Assembly: GCA_046297935.1 (NCBI GenBank)
Contig: JBKBHA010000002.1
Coordinates: 248,001-312,000, forward strand
DNA from: CAYMZZ01 sp046297935
Lineage (GTDB): Bacteria; Bacteroidota; Bacteroidia; Chitinophagales; Chitinophagaceae
Direction: 5' to 3'
DNA length: 64,000 nt
Positions 7,316 through 15,783 of this stretch are shown here, one piece after another. A program made the translations under genes and the position numbers. The stretch's first letter is position 1. Every line of letters begins with the position of its first letter. The notes under the pieces are model-generated. The model did no database searches, was not told the DNA's origin, and saw only the letters and a program-made list of their open reading frames with translations.

Positions 7316-8101
7316 ATGATCCATCTGAATGATCAAACAGGTCGCACAATCTCCCTTTCTCAACCAGCCCGGCGGATAGTATCGCTGGTGCCATCACAAA
7401 CAGAACTCCTGTTTACATTGGGACTGACAGATGAGGTGCTGGGCATTACCAAATTTTGCGTTCATCCCGACAAATGGTTTCGCAGCAAAAAACGAATTGG
7501 TGGCACCAAGACCCTGCACATAGACGAGATTATTGAACTGAAGCCGGATTTGATTATTGCCAATCAGGAAGAGAATGTACGCGAACAGATAGAGGCTTTG
7601 TTGCAGCATTGTAATGTTTATATCAGTGATGTAAAGAATCTAACTGACAATTCGCAACTTATCCAGGATATGGGCGCTTTGACCGGACGGGTAACAGAGG
7701 CTGCACTGTTGAATACTCAGATAAAAGAAGCCTTTGCTTCAGACATGTTTCCGGTAACGGGAAGTTTGGGAACGGCACTGTATATAATCTGGAAGGACCC
7801 CTGGATGACAGTAGGTGCTGACACCTTCATACATGACATGCTGCAGCGTGCGGGATTTGAGAACCTGGCAGCAGATCGCCTTCGCTATCCGGAAGTTGAA
7901 AATTTTCCCAATCCGAAATGGGTTTTACTGGCTTCTGAGCCCTACCCTTTTTCTGCTAAACATATCGAAGAAGCTGTTCGCAAATTTCCAGGGTCTCAAA
8001 TTGCTTTGGTAGATGGTGAATTTTTTTCCTGGTATGGCAGCAGGCCGCTGATAGCGGCACCCTATCTGGCCGGGAAATGGAAGCATCATATTCTTGGATA
8101 A
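7316..8101 (+). CDS. BtuF-like helical-backbone metal-receptor protein (no signal peptide)
   Basis: The start used is ATG at 7316 (MIHLNDQTGRTISLSQPARR), giving 261 residues; a GTG at 7289 is the alternative. The fold is that of cobalamin or iron-siderophore binding proteins: RRIVSLVPSQTELLFTLGL near 19-37, DEVLGITKFCVHPD, KPDLIIANQEEN, and a C-terminal lobe (TALYIIWKDPWMTVGADTF). Homologues normally sit in the periplasm and feed a BtuCD-type ABC transporter. Here neither start gives a signal peptide, and no ABC genes are nearby. A cytoplasmic or atypically exported role is possible. The substrate is not predictable from the sequence alone. Confidence 0.8.
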   Translation: MIHLNDQTGRTISLSQPARRIVSLVPSQTELLFTLGLTDEVLGITKFCVHPDKWFRSKKRIGGTKTLHIDEIIELKPDLIIANQEENVREQIEALLQHCNVYISDVKNLTDNSQLIQDMGALTGRVTEAALLNTQIKEAFASDMFPVTGSLGTALYIIWKDPWMTVGADTFIHDMLQRAGFENLAADRLRYPEVENFPNPKWVLLASEPYPFSAKHIEEAVRKFPGSQIALVDGEFFSWYGSRPLIAAPYLAGKWKHHILG

Positions 8102-8232
8102 TTAACTGATTACGAACAGTTGGTAGCATAAATAGCCACTATTCTAAACTGAAATGAACTATATTAGCGGCGCTTATACGATTGCCAGCCAGCTCATTTA
8201 ATCAAATCACTCATCAAAAGTTCTACTGCTAC

Positions 8233-9303
8233 ATGAAAAAGTACAAAGCCGGTGTATTGTTTGGCGAAGAGCTGACAGCACTCTATCAGGATGCCAAGGA
8301 AAATCAGTTTGCGCTTCCTGCTGTAAACACTATCGGTACCAACACCATCAATGCCACACTCGAAACGGCTGCTAAAGTGAACTCGCCGGTAATTGTGCAG
8401 TTCTCTAACGGTGGGGCTCAATTCATTGCTGGCAAGGGAATGCCCAACGACAATTTGCAGGCAAATATAGCCGGTGCGATCTCCGGAGCACTTCATATAC
8501 ATAATGTCGCCAAATACTACGGTGTGCCGGTCGTTCTACACACAGATCATGCGGCTCACAAATGGTTGCCCTGGATCAGTGCTTTGATAGATGCAGGCGA
8601 GCAGTTTTATAAAGAAAAAAAACAACCTTTGTTCAGTTCGCATATGCTCGACCTCAGCGAAGAATCAATCGAAGAGAATATCAGCACTTCAGTTGAATAT
8701 TATAAACGCATGGAGCCGTTGGGAATGGGCATAGAAATTGAATTGGGCGTAACGGGTGGAGAAGAAGACGGTGTAGACAACAGCGACGTGGAAAACTCTA
8801 AGCTTTATACCCAACCCGAAGATGTTGCTTTTGCTTACCGTGAACTGAAGAAAGTGGGCGATCGCTTCACCGTGGCAGCCGCCTTTGGCAACGTACACGG
8901 GGTATATAAGCCAGGTAACGTAGAGTTACGTCCAGAAATTTTGAATAACAGTCAGCAATACATTGCACGTGAGTTCAAAACTACCGATCCTAAACCGGTG
9001 TATTTCGTTTTCCATGGCGGAAGCGGTTCGCCTCAGCACCAGATCCGGGAAGCCATCGGCTACGGTGCCATTAAGATGAATATCGATACCGATCTGCAAT
9101 GGGCATTCTGGGATGGGGTATTAGGAAATTACAAAAAGAACGAGGCTTACCTGCAGGGTCAGCTCGGTAATCCGGAAGGAGAAGACAAACCAAATAAAAA
9201 GTATTACGATCCCCGTGTTTGGTTGCGTAAGGGCGAGGAAGCTTTCATCAAACGCCTTGAAACAGCATTCGAAGACTTGAACTGTATTGGACGAAACGCC
9301 TGA
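8233..9303 (+). CDS. fbaA: Class II fructose-bisphosphate aldolase (FbaA type)
   Basis: The start used is ATG at 8233 (MKKYKAGVLFGEELTALYQD), giving 356 residues; upstream in-frame sequence is not family-like. It follows the E. coli FbaA pattern: AVNTIGTNTINATLETA near 30-46, the zinc-binding HTDHAAHKWLPW at 103-114 (His106), AAFGNVHGVYKPGNVEL, and VFHGGSGSP. The enzyme splits fructose-1,6-bisphosphate into DHAP and glyceraldehyde-3-phosphate in glycolysis and gluconeogenesis. A hairpin terminator follows, so it is probably a single-gene unit. A class I aldolase gene lies 332 bp downstream on the same strand. Confidence 0.95.
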   Translation: MKKYKAGVLFGEELTALYQDAKENQFALPAVNTIGTNTINATLETAAKVNSPVIVQFSNGGAQFIAGKGMPNDNLQANIAGAISGALHIHNVAKYYGVPVVLHTDHAAHKWLPWISALIDAGEQFYKEKKQPLFSSHMLDLSEESIEENISTSVEYYKRMEPLGMGIEIELGVTGGEEDGVDNSDVENSKLYTQPEDVAFAYRELKKVGDRFTVAAAFGNVHGVYKPGNVELRPEILNNSQQYIAREFKTTDPKPVYFVFHGGSGSPQHQIREAIGYGAIKMNIDTDLQWAFWDGVLGNYKKNEAYLQGQLGNPEGEDKPNKKYYDPRVWLRKGEEAFIKRLETAFEDLNCIGRNA

Positions 9304-9635
9304 TAGCAGCGTTATCTGAAACCCTTAATTGTTTAGGAGTTTTTTACTGCAAATGCCTTTGCATTGGCAAAACCAATCTATAAAGCTGTTTGATCCATAA
9401 TCCGCGTATTTAGCAGAAATATACCTCCGCTGGATACGCGGATTCTTTCATTTTTCTCCCATTGAATCTCGTGCGACTCAATCATAGCTACCGTTTTTGG
9501 TGCGGCCCGAAGTTGGTGAACTCGTAACAGTCAGTACCGGTAGCATTATTGTTTGCTATGCAGGAAATAGAAAAAGGTGCTAATTTTACGTACGAATGTT
9601 TGTAAAATGATTGCTTAAAACCACAAACCACGCGA
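9304..9635. other. Intergenic region between the two aldolase genes
   Basis: The region holds one clear terminator (9399-9455) and a weak -7-like box TAATTTTA at 9581-9588 ahead of fbaB. No gene or RNA family was recognised. Confidence 0.7.
9399..9455 (+). terminator. Intrinsic terminator after fbaA
   Basis: AATCCGCGTA (9399-9408) pairs perfectly with TACGCGGATT (9435-9444) around a 26-nt loop. The stem is followed by CTTTCATTTTT. Confidence 0.65.
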
Positions 9636-10703
9636 ATGAACAAGATTCAGGAACTTCTGGGCGCCAAAGCCGCCTACCTGTTGGAACATCAGTCTAAAAC
9701 AATTTCAAAAGAGCAACTTCACCTGCCCGGGCCCGACTTTCTCGACCGTGTATGGATGCAGAGTGACCGTAGTGTGCCTGTTCTCCGAAGTCTGCAAGCC
9801 ATGTACGGTCAGGGTAGATTGGCCAATACTGGTTACCTTTCTATTTTGCCCGTAGATCAGGGAATTGAACATAGCGCAGGAGCGAGTTTTGCGAAGAATC
9901 CGCTTTATTTCGATCCGGAAAACATCATACGTCTTGCCATCGAAGGAGGCTGCAATGCCGTGGCCACCACTTATGGTGGGTTGGGTATGCTGGCGCGAAA
10001 ATATGCCCATAAAATACCCTTTATTGTAAAAGTAAATCACAACGAGTTTCTTACTTATCCCAATAAATTTGATCAGGTGATGTTTGCCTCCATCCGCTCC
10101 AGTTGGAATCTGGGAGCGGTGGCTGTTGGCGCTACCATTTATTTCGGAAGCCCCGAGTCGACCAGACAATTGCAGGAAGTGAGTCGGGCATTTGAAATGG
10201 CCCACGAGTTGGGCATGGCTACCATCTTATGGTGTTATCTGCGAAATCCCGGATTTAAAAAAGACGGCGTAGACTATCATGTGTCGGCCGATCTGACCGG
10301 CCAGGCCAACCACCTCGGTGTAACTATTGAGGCCGATATCATCAAACAAAAATTGCCTGAGAACAATGGAGGATTCACGGCACTGAACAGCAAAGAATCG
10401 GCCTACGGTAAAAATGATCCGCGAATTTATTCAGAGCTCACTACCGATCACCCAATTGATCTGTGCCGATACCAGATAGCTAATTGTTATATGGGTCGCG
10501 CCGGATTGATCAACTCTGGCGGCGCTTCCTCCGGCGCAGGGGATCTGGCCGAGGCAGTTACCACGGCGGTTATCAACAAACGCGCAGGTGGCATGGGACT
10601 CATCAGCGGTAGAAAGGCTTTTCAACGCCCAATGAAAGAGGGCGTGGAAATACTGAACGCTATTCAGGACGTGTACCTTGATAATAGCATTACGATCGCC
10701 TGA
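9636..10703 (+). CDS. fbaB: Class I fructose-bisphosphate aldolase (FbaB/DhnA type)
   Basis: A 355-residue protein close to E. coli FbaB along its length. Shared segments include LPVDQGIEHSAGASF near 72-86, YLRNPGFKKDGVDYHVSADL near 205, and TGQANHLGVTIEADIIKQK, whose final lysine is the expected Schiff-base residue. The C-terminus carries ANCYMGRAGLINSGG and VINKRAGGMGLISGRKAF. It catalyses aldol cleavage of fructose-1,6-bisphosphate without metal. Having it next to a class II aldolase suggests separate regulation for glycolysis and gluconeogenesis, or use of another ketose phosphate with the downstream PfkB kinase. A strong terminator follows, so cotranscription with that kinase would need read-through. 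Confidence 0.94.
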   Translation: MNKIQELLGAKAAYLLEHQSKTISKEQLHLPGPDFLDRVWMQSDRSVPVLRSLQAMYGQGRLANTGYLSILPVDQGIEHSAGASFAKNPLYFDPENIIRLAIEGGCNAVATTYGGLGMLARKYAHKIPFIVKVNHNEFLTYPNKFDQVMFASIRSSWNLGAVAVGATIYFGSPESTRQLQEVSRAFEMAHELGMATILWCYLRNPGFKKDGVDYHVSADLTGQANHLGVTIEADIIKQKLPENNGGFTALNSKESAYGKNDPRIYSELTTDHPIDLCRYQIANCYMGRAGLINSGGASSGAGDLAEAVTTAVINKRAGGMGLISGRKAFQRPMKEGVEILNAIQDVYLDNSITIA

Positions 10704-10723
10704 CCGATCAGCCAAAGAACAAA

Positions 10724-10772
10724 CAAAAAAAGGAAAGTAGCAGCCGGCAACGGCTGCCATTTTCCTTTTTTT
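10724..10772 (+). terminator. Intrinsic terminator after fbaB
   Basis: A long stem joins AAAAAAAGGAAA to TTTCCTTTTTTT, with an inner CAGCC/GGCTG stem around GGCAAC. Its T-run makes it a strong terminator. It ends about 35 bp before the PfkB-kinase start. Confidence 0.88.
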
Positions 10773-10807
10773 ACAAATGCGCAAAACGGTTTATCTTACC
10801 CTTCCCG

Positions 10808-11935
10808 ATGCAATTGCCTATTCCTTCAGAACAATGGACAGATTTTCGCGCCCGACTAATAGATGGCCTTAAACAGCTGTCCTCTTACCGGGTGCTGGCA
10901 GGCTTTGATGGTTTTGTAGACAATATCCATCGTGTAGTTCGGCATAAGGAAAATGGAAAGCCGATTTGGATGGAGACTACGGCTGACTGGGGCCGTTATA
11001 TTTTGGACAAACAGGGTAGTTTTAGCATGGAGACGATATTGCAGGCGACAAGGTTCGGCGGAAATATGCCACTAATGGCAGGTGCATTGGCCGCGTTGGG
11101 CACCCATACCAGAGCTATCGGCGCGCTAGGCTGGCCACTACCCCATCCCGCATTTGATAAATGGCGAGCTGACATTGAATCGATCTCGTTTGCCTCACCG
11201 GGTAGTTCGGAAGCATACGAATTCAGCGATGGAAAAATCATGATGGCTGATATGGGCGAACTAAACAATGCCGGCTGGTCATTGTTGTTGTCCCGAACAA
11301 AGGCGGAAGATTTGCATCGGTTTTGCAGCGAAGCAGATCTGCTTTGCTTTCTCAATTGGAGTGAATTGGATGCATCACACGATATTTGGGAAGGATGCTG
11401 GAAGGATTTTCTGGAGAAAGATTCGGGCATCGGCCAAAAAATGTTGTTTACCGATCTCAGCGACTTCAGTAAGCGAACAAACGAAGAACTGAATCGCCTT
11501 CTGTCCTTATTGACACGAATCAATCAATCGGCTAAATGGATACTAGGGCTCAACAGAAACGAAGCTCGTTTACTTTACAGTTTTCTAAAGGGGAAAGACC
11601 CGAATGGCTTTATTGAAATGGTCGATGAAATTTATGAACAACTGGAGCCATGGTGTTTGGTGCTGCATGAAGCCAGATCCTCCACATGCGTACACCAGGG
11701 CACAATGGCGGAAGTCCCGAGCTTCCATTTGGCCCAGCCGCTGACATTAACAGGCGCTGGCGACCATTTCAGTGCGGGCTTTTGTGCCGGGCTAATGATG
11801 AAGTTTTCCATTGAAGAATGCCTTTTGTTGGGCAACTCAGTTGCCGGTTTCCTGGTAACGCATGGTTTTTCGCCTTCTGCTGAGGAACTGGTTTCATTTC
11901 TGGATCAAAAATTTTTCAAATCTGCTGACGCATGA
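10808..11935 (+). CDS. PfkB/ribokinase-family carbohydrate kinase
   Basis: A 375-residue sugar kinase. The N-terminal sugar-binding region starts RVLAGFDGFVDNIHRVV near 29-45, followed by a glycine pair in RFGGNMPLMAGALAALGTHT. The C-terminal PfkB signature LTGAGDHFSAGFCAGLMM near 314-331 contains the anion-hole GAGD with its catalytic Asp. A divergent, longer middle region sets it apart from classic ribokinase or fructokinase. Its stop overlaps the next start (ATGA at 11932-11935), so it is translationally coupled to a GlcN6P-deaminase-like gene. The substrate is unknown; an amino or keto sugar is a reasonable guess from the neighbours. Confidence 0.85.
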   Translation: MQLPIPSEQWTDFRARLIDGLKQLSSYRVLAGFDGFVDNIHRVVRHKENGKPIWMETTADWGRYILDKQGSFSMETILQATRFGGNMPLMAGALAALGTHTRAIGALGWPLPHPAFDKWRADIESISFASPGSSEAYEFSDGKIMMADMGELNNAGWSLLLSRTKAEDLHRFCSEADLLCFLNWSELDASHDIWEGCWKDFLEKDSGIGQKMLFTDLSDFSKRTNEELNRLLSLLTRINQSAKWILGLNRNEARLLYSFLKGKDPNGFIEMVDEIYEQLEPWCLVLHEARSSTCVHQGTMAEVPSFHLAQPLTLTGAGDHFSAGFCAGLMMKFSIEECLLLGNSVAGFLVTHGFSPSAEELVSFLDQKFFKSADA

Positions 11936-12687
11936 AGAACCGAGTTACCATAACCGGCAATTATGAAGAAATGTCGGAAAAAGCTGCGGACCTTATTGTA
12001 GACACTGTACGGCGTAAACCCGGAGCTCTGCTATGCTTTGCTGCAGGCGATACCCCGCGACGCGCATTACAACTCGCCGTGGCGCGGCTTCGCTACACGG
12101 GACTTGACAAGACCCCTTTTTATCTGGCCGGCCTCGACGAATGGGTTGGTATTCCGCCATCGAACACCGGCAGCTGCCAGTTTTTTTTCCGTAAGGAATG
12201 GGTGGAACCGCTCAGCCTATCGAGCGACAAATACCATTTTTTTAACGCATGCAGCCCCCGCCTTGACGAGGAATGCAGCTCAATGGACGAATGGATCAGG
12301 GCACGAGGAGGCATTGATCTGATGATGGTGGGTGTGGGGATGAATGCCCATATCGGCTTTAATGAGCCTGGCACGGATTGGAACTTGTTGAGTCATGTGG
12401 CGAAGCTGGATGAAACAACCCGCAGTGTGGGTCAGAAATATTTTCAGGAACAAACGGATGTTTCGTACGGCATCAGTTTGGGCCTGGGTTGGATGAAGCA
12501 ATCGAAGCAGGTGTTATTGATCGCCAACGGAAACAGGAAAGCGGAGGTTATCCGTAGTCTGCTGCATGATGAACCGGACGTACAAATACCGGCCAGCATT
12601 GTACAAACGCTGCCACAGGCTGAAATAATTTTAGATAGAGAGGCAGCATCCCGGCTTCAACAAAATGGTGTACATGAAATGGAATGA
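11932..12687 (+). CDS. Glucosamine-6-phosphate deaminase-like protein (NagB family)
   Basis: A 251-residue member of the NagB/RpiA-fold superfamily. It carries GDTPRRALQL near 39-48, the active-site acid loop LAGLDEWVGIPPSNTGSC near 66-83, and the catalytic VGVGMNAHIGFNEPGTDW near 126-143, whose His and Glu match the NagB ring-opening pair. The expected reaction is GlcN6P to fructose-6-phosphate plus ammonia. It is shorter and more divergent than the second NagB in this window (60898). It overlaps the PfkB kinase by 4 bp and the transporter by 23 bp, so the three form one operon. A related phospho-amino-sugar substrate cannot be excluded. Confidence 0.82.
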   Translation: MKNRVTITGNYEEMSEKAADLIVDTVRRKPGALLCFAAGDTPRRALQLAVARLRYTGLDKTPFYLAGLDEWVGIPPSNTGSCQFFFRKEWVEPLSLSSDKYHFFNACSPRLDEECSSMDEWIRARGGIDLMMVGVGMNAHIGFNEPGTDWNLLSHVAKLDETTRSVGQKYFQEQTDVSYGISLGLGWMKQSKQVLLIANGNRKAEVIRSLLHDEPDVQIPASIVQTLPQAEIILDREAASRLQQNGVHEME

Positions 12688-13888
12688 AGTAAGCGCGCTG
12701 AGGCTGGTTTACTTTCTGGTGTTTTGTTGCACCGCTGCATGGCTGCCGGTGATGGCCGATTTCCTGCGAGATCAGGATCTGAGTCCGTTACGTATTTCAC
12801 TCCTGTTATCTCTTACGCCATTGCTGATGTTGCTGGTACAGCCATTTTACGGTCTGATGGCCGATAAGTGGGGCTACCGACGAACTCTGCAAACATCCTG
12901 CCTGTTGGCAGCCATCAGTTTTGCGGCTTTCCTTTTCAATGGCGGTTTTTTTTACCTGGTATTCATCAGTATTGCCATGTCGGTTTTCTACAACGGCCTG
13001 CAGCCATTATTAGATAGTTTGTCGCTACAGGTAGCCAACCGCGATCCTCGTTTTTCCTATGGAAAATTGCGCATAGCAGGTGCGGCTGGCTGGGCATTCA
13101 CCGGCATCATCACCGGACAACTGATCGACGTTCTTTCAACCACCGTCATTTTCTCCGTAGCCGCGATCAGTCTGGTCATCGCATTCTTTGTGTCGTTTGC
13201 CTTACCAGCCAATGATGTCGAGAACCAGCGCAGCGAGTCTAATCAGTCGCTGAATGACGCGGAAGAGTTGAACGAAGCCCCTATTTCCGGTAGAACAAGG
13301 CTCCGGCATCTGTTGTCTAAGACATCACTTTGGATATTGTTGATTGCCGTGCTGCTCATTTCTGCCGGTACATCACCCATTTGGTATTTTTATTCCACTT
13401 ACCTGAAAGAACTGGGAGCATCCCCCGGCTGGGTAGGCATTTGTCTTTCATTTCAGGGATTGTGTGAGCTGCCGCTTTTTTATTTTTAAGCCGCGATTAT
13501 TGACCGACTTTGATACCGAACTGCACTTTTGTTCACGGTAGGCTGCTCTGTGTTGAGGCTTTTGCTATACAGCTTTACCAGTAATCCCTTTGCGGTGTTG
13601 CCGATCGAGTTGCTGCATGGCTTTTCCTGGTCCTTATTCTGGGTGGTTTGTGTTGAGTTGGTCAATCAATTGGTAGAACCCCGGTACCGTGCCACAGGCC
13701 AATCCTTGCTGTACGCTGCCTATTTCGGGGCTGGCGTCATTATTGGCAATTTCTGGACCGGATTTTTGGCTGATGCCAAATGGGGAATGCCGCGTGTATT
13801 CTCCATAAACGCTTTTATCATAATGGCAGTTGGCATAATGTTGGCCTTCTTGTTGAAGAAGGCCAAAAAGCCGCCATCTTTGGCTTAA
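12665..13888 (+). pseudogene. MFS transporter gene interrupted by two in-frame stop codons
   Basis: One continuous reading frame encodes a 12-TM major-facilitator protein of the MFS_1-like/nucleoside-symporter type (LVQPFYGLMADKWGYRRTLQ near 58-77, GKLRIAGAAGWAFTG near 136-150). It is stopped at TAA 13487-13489 and again at TGA 13511-13513. The seven codons between read AAIIDRL, and the frame resumes YRTALLFTVGCSVLRLLLYS to 13888. Both halves are in the same frame, so this is nonsense, not a frameshift. A likely ancestral reading is Ser (TCA) and Gly (GGA). The gene overlaps the deaminase-like gene by 23 bp and presumably imported that operon's sugar. It may be a recent pseudogene or a sequence error. 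Confidence 0.85.
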
Positions 13889-15063
13889 GTTCTTTTCATT
13901 TCCGCGATATACCAATCTACAAATCGTCGAACATCGTCTTCAACAGGAGCGTATGGACCGGGCTGATAGTGGCTTGACTCAATGCCACTGAAATTGTTTT
14001 CGCATAATTCCCAATCCTGTTCACCAGTTACCTTCCAAAAAGCAACAAGATGCTCGAGTTCGAAGTCTTTACCCTGCTCGGCTTTTTCGTCTACCAACCA
14101 GGCCAGGTCAATTTGGGTACTGGAAGCGCTGATGGGTGTGATCCGCATAGTCCACATGTAATCGCTTACCGCATCCATCCAGAAATTAGGATAGTTGACG
14201 AGGCCTAGCACACCCGCATCGTGGTCAGGATGCTGCCCCATGGGGATAGACACTGCTTTGCCATCGAGACTATAACTGTGCACTCCCGGTCGAAGTGGGT
14301 AACGTATGCCAAAATGAGTTGTTTCCGGAGTAAAATCCACCAGTTCGGTAGCCAGTCCTTTTTGTTGCCATTCGCGTTGTTTAATTGGCAGCAGTTCAGA
14401 AATATCTTCGCGAAGGTTGGCGCCAACCACTGCGCTGCAATACTCCGGATGGGCAGGGCCACAATGGTAACATTCCCTGAAGTTTTCTGCCACCAGCTTC
14501 CAGTTAGTTCTGAGTGTATAGCGTTTGCTGAAAGCAAGCCGGGATTGGTTTACCTGGTAGGGTCTTAAGAAAGCTGTATAGTCGCGTCGCAAGGCTTCAA
14601 AATCCGGCGCATCGTCATTTAGGCAAACAAAAATAAAGCCTTCCACCACTTCCACTTTTACGGGATGCAGGCTGTGCGATTCGGTATCGAAATCTTCGGG
14701 CATCAGCCTCGCTTTCAACAATTTTCCGTTTTTGTCAAACACCCATTGATGGTAAGGACAAACCAATTTGGGCGCATGCCCCTTTTCTTCGAGGCAAATC
14801 AATGATCCTCTGTGACGGCAAGTGTTATGGTGAGCGAAAACTTCTGCATTACTGCCGCGAATAATGATCACCGAATCGCTGCCCAACTGATAAACGAAGT
14901 AGTCGCCAGGTTTCGGGATGGCAGCTACCGTTCCGGCGAATAGCCACTGCCGCTGCCAAATCCTTTGCCATTCTTTCTCGAAAATGCCGGCATCGGTATA
15001 AAAATCTCTCTCCAGGCTCCAGCCCGAACGATAGCGTGAAAGCAAGGCAGACAAATGGTCCAT
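13885..15063 (-). CDS. Rieske [2Fe-2S] oxygenase alpha subunit (quaternary-amine oxygenase-like)
   Basis: A 392-residue Rieske non-heme iron oxygenase. The Rieske cluster ligands are Cys82-x-His84 (TCRHRGS) and Cys102-x2-His105 (VCPYHQW). The mononuclear iron site is ENFRECYHCGPAHPEY with His200 and His205. The residue three before His200, which bridges the two metal centres and is Asp in most ring-hydroxylating dioxygenases, is Glu197; Glu here is typical of carnitine/glycine-betaine-type oxygenases. The enzyme needs a reductase, and none is nearby. Its end overlaps the MFS gene's end by 4 bp, convergently. The substrate is inferred: a quaternary ammonium compound is likelier than an aromatic. 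Confidence 0.88.
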   Translation of the reverse strand: MDHLSALLSRYRSGWSLERDFYTDAGIFEKEWQRIWQRQWLFAGTVAAIPKPGDYFVYQLGSDSVIIIRGSNAEVFAHHNTCRHRGSLICLEEKGHAPKLVCPYHQWVFDKNGKLLKARLMPEDFDTESHSLHPVKVEVVEGFIFVCLNDDAPDFEALRRDYTAFLRPYQVNQSRLAFSKRYTLRTNWKLVAENFRECYHCGPAHPEYCSAVVGANLREDISELLPIKQREWQQKGLATELVDFTPETTHFGIRYPLRPGVHSYSLDGKAVSIPMGQHPDHDAGVLGLVNYPNFWMDAVSDYMWTMRITPISASSTQIDLAWLVDEKAEQGKDFELEHLVAFWKVTGEQDWELCENNFSGIESSHYQPGPYAPVEDDVRRFVDWYIAEMKRT

Positions 15064-15144
15064 AATGGCAAACAGGTAAAAAATTAATAGCCTAAATTTA
15101 GAAAATTAAATTCATATAGTTTTCAACTTATCCGGCGTGGCACT

Positions 15145-15783
15145 ATGGTAAAAATGATGAAAGAACTTCCTCAGTTACTGTTGCTGTTTTGCTTTATTGC
15201 CTCCTGGTTCGGGCTTGGTCTACAACTGGGCATTTTGGTGGCTAATACTCCGGAGAACGGTATGACGGTTTTTGGCGCTGTTGCGCATTTCTTTCGATAC
15301 TTCACTATTCTCAGCAATTTATGGGTCGCATTAACTTGCACGCTATTGTTGTTCAGAACAACTGTGAGCTTTTTTACACAGCCCGCTTCGCTTTCTGCTG
15401 CTGCCGTCTACATTTTTATTGTGGCCGTAGTATATAACGTCGTTCTGCGCAGGCTCTGGGATCCAACCGGTTTGCAATGGGTGGTAGACAATCTGCTTCA
15501 TGTGTTGGTGCCGCTATTGTACCTGTTGTGTTGGTGGAATTTTTCAGGAAAACCTCAGGCCTGGATTTGGGCCGTCCGCTGGCTGTGGTTTCCGGCAGCC
15601 TACCTCGTTTACGCACTGTTGCGTGGCGCCATAGACGGAGTCTATCCCTACCCGTTTATCGATCTGAAGGAACTCGGGGTTGTGCGTTTACTGATCAATG
15701 TGGCAGGGATGTTATTGCTCTTTCTGTTTACCGGCTTTGCAGTGCTGGGTATCAGTCGCTGGCAGCAAAAGCGCCGTGGCTAA
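15145..15783 (+). CDS. Pr6Pr family membrane protein
   Basis: A 212-residue protein with about six membrane segments (about 8-30, 45-70, 82-100, 115-135, 145-163, 183-203). Family landmarks include FFRYFTILSNLWVALTCTLLL near 48-68, NVVLRRLWDPTGLQWVVDNLLHVLVPLLY near 98-126, and YPYPFIDLKELG near 168. Pr6Pr is related to the FAR-17a/AIG1 membrane proteins; its role in bacteria is not established. It is divergent from the Rieske gene, and the shared region contains a palindromic CTAAATTTAG that could provide weak -7 boxes for both. Its TAA stop overlaps the stop of the convergent gene. Confidence 0.85.
   Translation: MVKMMKELPQLLLLFCFIASWFGLGLQLGILVANTPENGMTVFGAVAHFFRYFTILSNLWVALTCTLLLFRTTVSFFTQPASLSAAAVYIFIVAVVYNVVLRRLWDPTGLQWVVDNLLHVLVPLLYLLCWWNFSGKPQAWIWAVRWLWFPAAYLVYALLRGAIDGVYPYPFIDLKELGVVRLLINVAGMLLLFLFTGFAVLGISRWQQKRRG

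Noticed and set aside
12665..13888. A frameshift explanation for the split MFS gene
   Set aside because: The two halves are in the same reading frame (13529 minus 12665 is a multiple of 3), and the codons between the stops read as transporter sequence, so the lesions are nonsense codons.
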